From Chloroflexota bacterium (GTDB taxonomy: Bacteria; Chloroflexota; Dormibacteria; Aeolococcales; Aeolococcaceae): a stretch of DNA of 6,744 bases. The position numbers and the translations under genes were made by a program. The stretch spans positions 1 through 6,744 of the forward strand of contig JAQBPI010000139.1 in assembly GCA_028287605.1 (NCBI GenBank), in the 5' to 3' direction. The stretch's first letter is position 1, and each line of letters begins with the position of its first letter. This document shows positions 1-6,241 of this stretch, piece after piece. The notes under the pieces were generated by a model, which saw only the letters and a list, made by a program, of their open reading frames with translations, made no database searches and had not been told where the DNA came from.

Positions 1-1310
1 AGGCGGGTCGCGCCTATCTGGTCGAGGACAGCTTGGATCTGGCGACCTGCGAGGGCGCCGCCACAATCGGCCTCGAGCTCGTCCGAGACGACCCGGGGCT
101 CGACGTCGTGCTCGTGGCTGTCGGCGGCGGAGCGATGGCCAGCGGCGTGGGCTACGCCGTGCGCTCGCTCGCCGAGCACGTGGAGGTGATCGGAATCCAG
201 CCCGTTGGTGCGCCCGCGATGGCGCTGTCGTGGCGCCAGGGATCGGTGGTCGAGACGGACCGCATCGAGACGATCGCCGACGGCGTCGCCGGGCGCTGTC
301 CGATCCCGGAGGTGTTGGACGACCTGCTCGTCGTGCTCGACGACGTGATGCTCGTTCGCGAGGATTCGATCAAGGTCGGCATGCGGATGCTCCATGAGCA
401 CGCGGGACTCGTCGTGGAGCCGTCCGCAGCGCTTGGGGTCGCCGCCGTCCTCGAGGAACCTGACCGGTTCGCCGGGCGGCGCGTCACCACGATCCTGTGC
501 GGTGGCAACGTGGGTACTGCCGACTTCGCGCGGTGGGTGCTGGAACCCCGTCGCACGCCAGCGCCGCAGCGCAATATCCGACTCTGCCACTTCCCTTTAC
601 TCCCCGAGCGGCAATTCAGTGCGGTGAGAGACCGTATTCGACGTCATTGGGGCTGCGATCTGGGCGGCGATGAGACTGCCGAAGATCCGCATCACCTCGA
701 GCCCCGGCTGTGCCAGCGGGACGTGCCGACCGCTGGCGCCACAGAGGGTGCCGAAGATGCTCCCGTCGCTGAGAAGGACAGGCACACTGACGGACGTCTG
801 GTGGGGCAGCGTCGACGCAGCTCGGGACTGCAGGAACTCCACGGGGAGGCGGTCGGTGTGGTGCGCGCTCCCGGTCGGCGCCGTCTGGGAGAGTGTCTCC
901 GGCCATGGGAGGATGAGGCGCTCGCGCACAGTGATGCACCCCGAGTTGCGGCTGAACAGGACCTCCTGCTCGCTGCGCTCCCAGCAGACGCGTGTGAGGT
1001 ACACGGAGTCGAGGCCGGTGAGCCGCTGCAGCTCGACCAGCAGCCCGCGCACCAACTCCTCCAGGGGAGGCTCGGCGGTGGCCACGCCGATGGCGCTCTC
1101 GAGCGCGACCCAGCGCGGGTCCTGGATCGGCGGCAGCGGCGGGGAGCTGAGCATCGCGGGGATCAGCTGGGGCGCCACCGGGCGGCTGACCAGGTAGCCC
1201 TGCAGCTGGCCACAGCCCTGGCGCACCAGGTATGCGCGTTGCTGCTCGGTCTCGACCCCCTCGGCCACGATCTCGAGCCCGAGCCCTCGGCCCATGGCCA
1301 CCGTCGCTGA
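1..1310 (+). CDS. PLP-dependent threonine/serine dehydratase-like enzyme, 5' partial, with abnormal read-through C-terminus
   Basis: Only the C-terminal part is present; the frame is open from base 3 and the gene begins before the window. The first ~180 visible residues match fold-type II PLP enzymes of the threonine ammonia-lyase/serine dehydratase group. They include a glycine-rich phosphate-binding loop GGGAMASG (123-146), a VEPSAA segment (414-431) and the LCGGN motif (495-509), whose Cys/Ser usually contacts the pyridine nitrogen. Family members deaminate threonine or serine to a 2-oxo acid plus ammonia in the cytosol. Proteins of this type normally stop soon after CGGN, here around 540-600. 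This frame instead runs to a TGA at 1308-1310, about 240 extra codons entirely antisense to the downstream signalling gene, and that tail is low-complexity with no recognisable domain. A frameshift or stop loss near 545-625 is likely, since the neighbouring frame stops at 625-627. The exact substrate cannot be set from this fragment. Confidence 0.72.
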   Translation, partial: AGRAYLVEDSLDLATCEGAATIGLELVRDDPGLDVVLVAVGGGAMASGVGYAVRSLAEHVEVIGIQPVGAPAMALSWRQGSVVETDRIETIADGVAGRCPIPEVLDDLLVVLDDVMLVREDSIKVGMRMLHEHAGLVVEPSAALGVAAVLEEPDRFAGRRVTTILCGGNVGTADFARWVLEPRRTPAPQRNIRLCHFPLLPERQFSAVRDRIRRHWGCDLGGDETAEDPHHLEPRLCQRDVPTAGATEGAEDAPVAEKDRHTDGRLVGQRRRSSGLQELHGEAVGVVRAPGRRRLGECLRPWEDEALAHSDAPRVAAEQDLLLAALPADACEVHGVEAGEPLQLDQQPAHQLLQGRLGGGHADGALERDPARVLDRRQRRGAEHRGDQLGRHRAADQVALQLATALAHQVCALLLGLDPLGHDLEPEPSAHGHRR

Positions 1311-3275
1311 CACGATCGGGCAATCGGCGTCCACGCTGGTGATCCGGCTGATGAAGGAGCGATCGATCTTCAGCGTGTCGAAGGGGAAGTCCTGCAGGCG
1401 GCTGAGCATCGAGAAACCGGTACCGAAGTCGTCGATGGCGATGCGGATCCCGAGAGCCCGGATCTCCCGCAGCATAGATAGAGCCTCCTCCTGCAGCGCC
1501 GCGCTCTCGGTGAGCTCCAACTCCAGCAGCCGCGGATCCAGCCCGGTCACCGCGAGGACGCGACGCACCCGCCCCAGCAGCCCCGCTCTCTCGAGTTCCC
1601 GCCCCGAGACGTTGACGGCGACCGGCAGCGGGCCCGCCGGGGACCGTGCCCAGGTGGCCGCCTGCCGGCAGGCGGTCTCGAGCACCCAGGCGTCGAGATC
1701 GACGATCAGCCCGCTCTCCTCCGCCAGCGCGATGAAGGCGTCTGGCATCAGCAGGCCCCTGAGCGGGTGGTTCCAGCGGACCAGTGCCTCGACACCGACC
1801 ACCAGTCCGCTCCTGCTGTCGACCTTGGGCTGATAGAGGAGGGCGAACTCCCCTCGGCAGATCCCCTCCCGAAGCTCCTGCTTCAGGGTGATCCGTCCGA
1901 GTACGGCTGCACGCATCTCCTCGGCGAACACCTGAGGACGATCCTTGCCGCGGGCCTTGCCGGCGTAGAGAGCGATGTCGGCGTTGCGCACCACATCGGT
2001 GGCGGCGGTTGTGGCATCAGCGGAGAGCGCGATCCCGATGGTCGCGGAGAGCGTCACAGAGCCCCCGGCGACCGCGAAGGGGTGGCGCAGGGCGGAGAGC
2101 ACGCGGTCGGCGACGCCGATGGGCTCGCCCTCACCCTCGAGGTCCTCGAGGATGATGCCGAACTCGTCACCGCCCAGCCGGGCGGCGGTGTCGCCCGGCC
2201 GCATCGTCTCGGCCAGCCGTCGTGACACCTCGAGCAGCAGCTCGTCGCCAGCGCAGTGACCGAAGCTGTCGTTGACGGTCTTGAAGTCGTCGAGGTCGAC
2301 CAGGAGCACGGCGTACCGGCTCCGGCTTCGCACCAGGCGCCGCTGAACGTGCTCGACCCGGTTGTAGAAGAGCGCGCGGTTGGGGAGGTTCGTCAGCGAG
2401 TCGTGGAACGCCTGGTGCTCGAGCTCACGCTGCAGCCGGAGCCTGTCGGTGACGTCGTCGACAACGCTCAACCACGCGTGCCGCCCCTCGAAGTCGACGT
2501 CTCGGACTTGGACCTCGACGTCGAAGGAACAGCCCCCCTTGCTGCGATGGCGAATCGCCTGGAAGCCTCTTCTCCCGTCGACAGCGATGGCGTCGGCGAT
2601 CTCCTGGAACTGACCCATCTGCGCCGGCCATCGAAGGTCGGGAACTGTCATGTCGAGGAACTCGCTCTCCGTGTAGCCGTAGTGGGCGACCGCCGCCGTG
2701 TTGGCCGCCACGATGCGGAAGGTGCCCTCCTCCCGCACGAACATCGGTTGAGGGTTGGCATCGAAGAGGGCGCGAAAGCTCCTCGCCCTCTCCACGAGCT
2801 CGTACTGCAGCTTGATCCGTTCCGTGACGTCCTCAAGCACCCCCAACCATGCGGGCCGCCTCTCGAAGTCAACCTCTCGGAGATGGAGCTCGATGTCGAA
2901 ACTGTCACCCTGCTTGGTCCGGGTACGAAATGCCTGAAAATCGGTCCTGCCTTCGCCGGCGATGGCGTCAGTGACCTCTTGGAATGGAGCCATCTCCCCC
3001 GGCCAGCGAAGGTCGGGAATTCTCATGTCGAGGAACTCGCCCCGAGTGTAGCCATATCGGGCGACCGCAGCCTGGTTGGCCGCAAGAATGCGGAAGGTGC
3101 CCTGCTCCACTACGAACATCAGTTGCGGGTTGTCTTCGAAGAGCTGGCGGAAGCTGCGCGCGCTCTCGTGAACCATACGCGCCTCGGCGGCGAGCGCAGC
3201 CGCCATCCTTCGCCGCAGCGGGGACCGCAGCCGCGCCAGAGCGGTAGGCACGAGCACGAACGGACTGGAGCGCAT
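597..3275 (-). CDS. PAS-PAS-GGDEF-EAL-GAF bifunctional c-di-GMP synthase/phosphodiesterase
   Basis: An 892-residue protein that probably makes and/or degrades c-di-GMP in the cytosol; no convincing membrane segment is seen. Domains in order: PAS1 (~39-160), PAS2 (~164-285, about 65% identical to PAS1 by hand count), GGDEF (~286-452), EAL (~464-708) and a C-terminal GAF-like domain (~722-875). The cyclase signature GGDEF is intact at 368-372, and an inhibitory I-site RPGD stands five residues upstream (359-362). The EAL domain keeps E496 (EAL), N555, E587 (ELTES), D615-D616 (DDFGTG), K636 (LKID), E672 (AEGVET) and Q692 (LQGY), so hydrolysis is also plausible. The start is ATG 3273-3275, preceded by GAGAGGTG about 8 nt upstream. 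A longer frame reaches 3518, but its extra 81 residues are His/Ser/Cys-rich and encoded by the tandem repeats, so it is rejected. The gene is divergent from a c-di-GMP riboswitch. PAS and GAF ligands are unknown, and which activity dominates cannot be read. Confidence 0.95.
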   Translation of the reverse strand: MRSSPFVLVPTALARLRSPLRRRMAAALAAEARMVHESARSFRQLFEDNPQLMFVVEQGTFRILAANQAAVARYGYTRGEFLDMRIPDLRWPGEMAPFQEVTDAIAGEGRTDFQAFRTRTKQGDSFDIELHLREVDFERRPAWLGVLEDVTERIKLQYELVERARSFRALFDANPQPMFVREEGTFRIVAANTAAVAHYGYTESEFLDMTVPDLRWPAQMGQFQEIADAIAVDGRRGFQAIRHRSKGGCSFDVEVQVRDVDFEGRHAWLSVVDDVTDRLRLQRELEHQAFHDSLTNLPNRALFYNRVEHVQRRLVRSRSRYAVLLVDLDDFKTVNDSFGHCAGDELLLEVSRRLAETMRPGDTAARLGGDEFGIILEDLEGEGEPIGVADRVLSALRHPFAVAGGSVTLSATIGIALSADATTAATDVVRNADIALYAGKARGKDRPQVFAEEMRAAVLGRITLKQELREGICRGEFALLYQPKVDSRSGLVVGVEALVRWNHPLRGLLMPDAFIALAEESGLIVDLDAWVLETACRQAATWARSPAGPLPVAVNVSGRELERAGLLGRVRRVLAVTGLDPRLLELELTESAALQEEALSMLREIRALGIRIAIDDFGTGFSMLSRLQDFPFDTLKIDRSFISRITSVDADCPIVSATVAMGRGLGLEIVAEGVETEQQRAYLVRQGCGQLQGYLVSRPVAPQLIPAMLSSPPLPPIQDPRWVALESAIGVATAEPPLEELVRGLLVELQRLTGLDSVYLTRVCWERSEQEVLFSRNSGCITVRERLILPWPETLSQTAPTGSAHHTDRLPVEFLQSRAASTLPHQTSVSVPVLLSDGSIFGTLCGASGRHVPLAQPGLEVMRIFGSLIAAQIAAPMTSNTVSHRTELPLGE

Positions 3276-3440
3276 ACGAGGTTCACCTCTCGAGCCCTGT
3301 GAAAGGCTCTGCTGTTTGACGGGGGTTCGCCAGTGGTGGAAGCCTACCGAACTCCGGGTGGAGTCGCGTCGCGGGTGCGTCACGGGAACGGTCCAACCCT
3401 GGCAGTAACGCCCGCTCATCGGTGCATCCCCTGTGCAGCT

Positions 3441-3497
3441 GTGCGTACTGTCACTGCAGTGGTGCGAACTGTCACTGCAGTGGTGCGTCAGGTCACT
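3441..3497. repeat. 21-bp tandem repeats with internal palindrome, candidate operator array
   Basis: Two nearly perfect 21-bp copies stand at 3441-3461 and 3462-3482, differing at one base, followed by a third partial and diverged copy at 3483-3497 (GTGCGTCAGGTCACT). A weak, more degenerate match may precede them at 3422-3440. Each full copy contains the perfect 10-bp palindrome CACTGCAGTG. A 21-bp period equals two helical turns and would place bound dimers on the same DNA face. The array lies between the divergent GGDEF-EAL gene and the riboswitch-led operon, so it could act on either. No regulator can be named. The rest of 3276-3572 shows no gene. Confidence 0.75.
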
Positions 3498-3572
3498 CGA
3501 CTTTTGGGAGGCGCGCACAGAAAAGGAACAGCGGCGGACCGCACGGGTGGTTGGGCCGTGCTACTTTGATCA

Positions 3573-3664
3573 GGCTCCCGAAAAGGCAAAACCACTGCGA
3601 GGTGGTGACGCAAAGCCACGGACCTCCCAGCGGAGGCCGCCGGGCTACCGAAGACAGGGGAGAA
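3573..3664 (+). promoter_or_regulatory. Class I c-di-GMP riboswitch (GEMM-I), first copy
   Basis: The aptamer core is recognised directly. GGCAAA (3585-3590) is followed by a 6-bp stem capped by a GCGA tetraloop (3591-3606), then the invariant GACGCAAAGCC (3607-3617). A second stem-loop with CCTCC/GGAGG arms follows (3623-3635), then CCGGGCTACCGAAG (3640-3653). CTCCC (3575-3579) can pair with GGGAG (3658-3662) to close the element. Aligned with the well-studied Vc2 aptamer, the G expected at position 20, the A at 47 and the C at 92 are all kept. This favours c-di-GMP over the c-AMP-GMP variant, which has A at position 20. It lies about 160 nt before the WxL-like gene. Whether ligand turns expression on or off cannot be decided; no U-tract terminator is visible. 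Confidence 0.93.
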
Positions 3665-3685
3665 TCACTGGAGGTCTTCCCAGGC

Positions 3686-3706
3686 ATGCAGCGTACTCTG
3701 GCGTGA
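3686..3706 (+). CDS. Possible 6-codon leader ORF after riboswitch 1
   Basis: ATG at 3686 opens a six-codon frame (MQRTLA) ending at TGA 3704-3706, with GGAGG at 3670-3674, 11 nt upstream. The Shine-Dalgarno-like sequence lies in a small hairpin CTGG/CCAG (3668-3671 with 3680-3683) just 3' of the riboswitch closing stem. This makes it a candidate expression platform acting on translation. Spacing is long and the ORF is tiny, so chance is a serious alternative. It is recorded because the second riboswitch is also followed by a short ORF. Confidence 0.2.
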   Translation: MQRTLA

Positions 3707-3735
3707 TCCGCCTGCCGTGCAGTCGATCCGCTACG

Positions 3736-3756
3736 GCGGTGTGGTGATCGCACCGC
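3736..3756 (+). other. Leader hairpin between riboswitch 1 and WxL-like gene
   Basis: GCGGTGTG (3736-3743) and CGCACCGC (3749-3756) form an 8-bp stem with one G-U pair and a 5-nt loop GTGAT. No U-run follows, so it is not a classical intrinsic terminator. It lies about 65 nt before the start codon of the WxL-like gene and could be part of the riboswitch expression platform or an mRNA-stabilising element. Confidence 0.4.
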
Positions 3757-3821
3757 ATCCCCGACCATCCTGTGCGATTGGTCGCGTCCCCCTTCCATCA
3801 CACAACCCTGGAGCTCTACGT

Positions 3822-4358
3822 ATGAACCTCAAGAACATCTCCGCCGCGGGCGCTATCGCCCTGGCGGCGCTCGCGGCGGGCACCATGCCCGCGTTTGCAG
3901 CCACTGCCTCGGAGACCATCACCGGTGGCGGTCTCACCACAACCTCCCCGGACATCACCTTCGCGTCCGTCGCCATCACCGGGTCGCCGACGAGCCAGTC
4001 CGGGTCGTACAAGCTCGACGTCAATGACCTCAGCGGCAACAACTCGGGATGGAAGGTCACCCTCGCGGGTGCCGCGCTGACGAACTTGGACACCACGACC
4101 CTGGTCACGACGGCCACCCCCCCGGGCGCCGCCCCCTGCACCACCGTCGTCACCGGGTGCACCGACCTTGCCGCGAACGTGTCCCCCACCGCGCCGTTCG
4201 CTGTCTCCACCACCGCCGTCCCGCTGTTCAGCGCGGCGATCAACACCGGCCAGCTCGACCACAACTTTACGACCGGCATGTCGGTTGCCGTCCCCGCCGC
4301 GGTCAGCTCGGGCGCGTACACCAGCACCTGGACCGTCTCGGTGACCTCCGGCCCGTAG
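3822..4358 (+). CDS. Secreted WxL-domain-like surface protein
   Basis: A 178-residue exported protein. The N-terminus is a signal peptide: Lys at 4, a hydrophobic Ala/Leu-rich stretch, and probable cleavage after AFA (residue 26). The mature part is rich in Thr, Ser, Ala and Gly, as in beta-sandwich surface proteins. It has a GWKVTLAG segment around W77 and ends YTSTWTVSVTSGP around W170. This pairing of a W-x-hydrophobic motif with a C-terminal Y-x(3)-W-T strand ending in GP resembles WxL domains, which bind the Gram-positive cell wall non-covalently. Two cysteines (C106, C113) could form a disulfide. The start is ATG 3822, with TGGAG at 3809-3813 and 8-nt spacing; a GTG at 3717 would put 35 non-signal residues in front and is rejected. 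The next gene encodes a WxL-interacting-type protein, which strongly supports the call. The c-di-GMP riboswitch upstream implies control by that messenger. The canonical WxL signature is not exact. Confidence 0.8.
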   Translation: MNLKNISAAGAIALAALAAGTMPAFAATASETITGGGLTTTSPDITFASVAITGSPTSQSGSYKLDVNDLSGNNSGWKVTLAGAALTNLDTTTLVTTATPPGAAPCTTVVTGCTDLAANVSPTAPFAVSTTAVPLFSAAINTGQLDHNFTTGMSVAVPAAVSSGAYTSTWTVSVTSGP

Positions 4359-4384
4359 AGACCGGCGACGCCATATCCTACCCA

Positions 4385-4411
4385 GGGGCCGGGGGATGCA
4401 TCCCCGGCCCC
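4385..4411 (+). terminator. GC-rich intercistronic hairpin, probable attenuator or 3'-end stabiliser
   Basis: GGGGCCGGGG (4385-4394) pairs perfectly with CCCCGGCCCC (4402-4411) across a 7-nt loop GATGCAT. It starts 26 nt after the stop of the WxL-like gene and ends about 50 nt before the next start codon. It lacks a U-tract, so full termination is uncertain. Partial termination or protection of the upstream transcript would give more of the small surface protein than of its membrane partner. Confidence 0.6.
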
Positions 4412-4462
4412 ATGGCGGGTGGGAGAGGGCGCGGTCTCCTCACTCCCCTGGCAGGAATGGAT

Positions 4463-5653
4463 ATGACCCCCCAACGCACCGTGAGAATATTCCTCGCAGC
4501 ACTGGCGTCGCTCGCTGCCATCGCGGCCGCCGCCTCCCCCCGGGGCGCGATAGCCGCCGCGCCGGCGGCCGGCGAGGTTCTCAGCGTCTCGCCCGCCCAC
4601 CCCGACCCGTCTGTCGCGACCGGCAGGTCGTACTTCGTCCACAGCGTCGCACCGGGAGCGACCTGGTCCGACGAGGTGGCCATCGCCAACCCCGGCAGCA
4701 CCACGATCCACGCCTGGGTCGACCCCGTAGACGGCATCACCTCCATTCGGACCGGCGCGGTGTACTCGGCTCGGGCCGTCCACATGACCGGTGCGGGAGC
4801 CTGGGTCACGCCCGGCGTGTCCTCCGTCACCGTGGCGCCGCACACACAGACGCTGGTCCCCTTCACCGTGAGCGTCCCCGCCGGCGCCTTCGCGGGCGAC
4901 CATCTCGCCGGCATCTCCGTCGAGTCGAAGCAGGGAAGCAGCTCGGCGGGGACGCTCGCGATCACCACGATGCTACGCTCGGTGGTCGCTGTCCAGGTCA
5001 GGGTCCCGGGTCCGGCGGACTTCCAGCTCCACGTGTACGGTGCCACCCTCCGGGCGGTGTCCACCACCGGCACCTCCGGGATCGCCCTGGACATGGCAGA
5101 CGCCGGCGAGCTGCTCGGCAAGCCCGATCTGGCGATCACCCTGGACGGTCCGGCGGAATATCACCGCGCCCAGAGTCTGAAGCTGGACACGATGCTCCCC
5201 GGCGACCGCATCACCGACGAGATCCTCTGGCCGGACGCGCTGGCTCCAGGTGACTACCGCCTCTCGGTCACCGAGGACGGCTCCGGCCGGCACGGCGTCC
5301 CCTTCGTCACCGGCGCCCATCTCGCCTCCGCGCTTCGTCCGTGGGCGCCCGGCCGTGTCCCGGCGGTGGTCCTGCCTCTCCCGGGCCCCACCGTTCCGGC
5401 ATGGGTCCTCGTCGCTTCGCTCACGGGTGGATCCGGGCTCGCCGTCCTAGTGGTCCTGATGGTCGCGGGGGCCCGTCAACGTCGATGCCTCCACTGCCGT
5501 CGATCGCATCGGCGTGGCCGGCTCATCGCGGTAAGCGAGCTTGACCAGATGGGCTGCTGCGTCTCCTGCGCCGTGGCCGTGCACAACGTCGGCGCGGGGC
5601 TCCTCTGCCACGAGTGCATGCGCAGCCATGTCCACTCGGCGTTCGCGCACTAG
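4463..5653 (+). CDS. WxL-interacting protein-like (DUF916/DUF3324-type) membrane protein with cytosolic Cys-rich tail
   Basis: A 396-residue membrane-anchored surface protein. Residues 1 to about 33 form a signal peptide. Residues ~54-155 resemble the DUF916 peptidoglycan-binding domain of WxL-interacting proteins: SYF...V.PG, V.IANPG, GAVYS, then VP.GAFAGDHLAGI. Residues ~165-275 resemble the following DUF3324 domain. A transmembrane helix spans ~312-336, followed by a basic RQRR stop-transfer. Family members usually end there; this one adds ~57 cytosolic residues with paired cysteines: C342/C345 (CLHC), C365/C366/C369 (CCVSC), C382/C385 (CHEC), then H389 and H391. This looks like a zinc-binding fold, but metal binding is inferred. 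The start is ATG 4463, with AGGA at 4453-4456 and 6-nt spacing; ATG 4457 would abut the RBS. It follows the WxL-like gene in one operon and probably binds that protein or anchors it to the wall. Confidence 0.85.
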   Translation: MTPQRTVRIFLAALASLAAIAAAASPRGAIAAAPAAGEVLSVSPAHPDPSVATGRSYFVHSVAPGATWSDEVAIANPGSTTIHAWVDPVDGITSIRTGAVYSARAVHMTGAGAWVTPGVSSVTVAPHTQTLVPFTVSVPAGAFAGDHLAGISVESKQGSSSAGTLAITTMLRSVVAVQVRVPGPADFQLHVYGATLRAVSTTGTSGIALDMADAGELLGKPDLAITLDGPAEYHRAQSLKLDTMLPGDRITDEILWPDALAPGDYRLSVTEDGSGRHGVPFVTGAHLASALRPWAPGRVPAVVLPLPGPTVPAWVLVASLTGGSGLAVLVVLMVAGARQRRCLHCRRSHRRGRLIAVSELDQMGCCVSCAVAVHNVGAGLLCHECMRSHVHSAFAH

Positions 5654-5780
5654 CAGGCCGCTGAAAAGCGGATCAGGTAGCTACACGGAGCCGACGTGCC
5701 GGGCGGCGGGTCGGGGAGCCCTCCCGGAGTCACCGCCCCGCGCTCTCCCGCCCCGCCACGGGGGTAACAGGCCGCTGAAA
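5654..5780. repeat. 13-bp direct repeat CAGGCCGCTGAAA, two copies
   Basis: The exact 13-mer CAGGCCGCTGAAA occurs at 5654-5666 and again at 5768-5780, start to start 114 bp. The first copy supplies the left arm of the GAAA-capped hairpin. The second sits in the loop of another possible hairpin, CGGGGG (5759-5764) with CCCCCG (5782-5787). The 100 bp between are very GC-rich with several short inverted repeats. This could be the trace of a deletion or insertion event, or two related 3'-end elements. Confidence 0.5.
5658..5671 (+). terminator. Short GAAA-capped hairpin after the WxL operon
   Basis: CCGCT (5658-5662) and AGCGG (5667-5671) form a 5-bp stem closed by a GAAA tetraloop, starting 5 nt after the stop codon of the membrane gene. 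No U-tract follows (next bases ATCAGG). It may mark the 3' end of the operon transcript, but termination is not proven. Confidence 0.35.
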
Positions 5781-5787
5781 GCCCCCG

Positions 5788-6241
5788 GCTGAGTTCACCA
5801 CCAGCGGTTATCACAGGGTCATGCACACGTCCCTCGACCAACGGACCAACCCCATCGGACCGCGACCAGGGAAAAGTCCATGCCTGCAGTGATGCTGGTC
5901 ACCGGGAGAGGCGGCGCGGTCACAGCGAGTGGTCGGCGTGCCTCCTCTACTGCCGCTCGCGTCGAGGCTGGTGGGCTCCCCATCAGCGAACGCCGGACGG
6001 CCAGGGAAACACGTCCCGCGGACCGACACGCCTCCGACCTTTGATCACGATCAACGGCGGTGGCGGTTCCTGACTGGCGCCCGGGTGTTCGCACTATATG
6101 CGACCGTAACCTGAGCCGCCGGTAACTATCATCACCACAGCGGTAACCCTGGTTGCTGACGTCCCTCTGCTCCACCGTGGTACGGTCCGCTCCGTCACGC
6201 CGACGTACGCGGACGTCATGAACCAAGGCCAGCATTGGTCG
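5788..6241. other. Non-coding region upstream of riboswitch 2
   Basis: No credible gene is seen on either strand. A 54-codon plus-strand frame at 5880-6044 has no good ribosome binding site and arginine/alanine-rich composition, so it is not called. The region holds the FNR/CRP-type palindrome at 6041-6054, a TCGCA/TGCGA inverted repeat around CTATA (6089-6103), and three GTAAC motifs at 6106, 6122 and 6143. A -10-like TATCAT lies at 6127-6132 without a matching -35. The promoter for the riboswitch 2 transcript presumably lies here, but its position cannot be fixed. Confidence 0.5.
6041..6054. promoter_or_regulatory. Perfect FNR/CRP-type palindrome TTGAT-N4-ATCAA
   Basis: TTGATCACGATCAA matches the FNR-family consensus TTGAT-N4-ATCAA at all ten defined positions. 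It stands about 200 bp before riboswitch 2 in otherwise GC-rich, gene-free DNA. If the start site follows the TATATG sequence at 6095-6100, the box centre would be near -60, a usual class I activator position. No regulator gene is visible in the window, and a chance palindrome is possible. Confidence 0.4.

Noticed and set aside
3292..3309. GAGCC/GGCTC inverted repeat just upstream of the GGDEF-EAL ribosome binding site
   Set aside because: Only a 5-bp stem with an 8-nt loop; no aptamer core such as GACGCAAAGCC is present, so there is no reason to call a third riboswitch.
3276..3518. N-terminal extension of the GGDEF-EAL protein by 81 residues
   Set aside because: It is His/Ser/Cys-rich, partly encoded by the tandem repeats, unlike any domain, and the ATG at 3275 has a good ribosome binding site and leads directly into the PAS region.
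3562..3567. TACTTT as a -10 promoter element for riboswitch 1
   Set aside because: No acceptable -35 sequence at 16-18 bp upstream; too weak to list as a promoter.
3717..3821. Upstream GTG start for the WxL-like protein
   Set aside because: It would place 35 unrelated residues before a clear signal peptide; ATG 3822 has a well-spaced TGGAG.
3731..4903. 390-codon minus-strand frame opposite the WxL operon
   Set aside because: It is the Gly/Arg-rich antisense shadow of two well-supported genes with signal peptides and ribosome binding sites.
5880..6044. 54-codon plus-strand frame starting ATG 5880
   Set aside because: No convincing ribosome binding site, composition of a random high-GC frame, and its stop lies inside the FNR-type palindrome.
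6157..6218. TGACGTC and GACGTCA as a possible inverted operator pair
   Set aside because: Seven-base matches about 50 bp apart in GC-rich DNA are expected by chance, and no other feature supports them.
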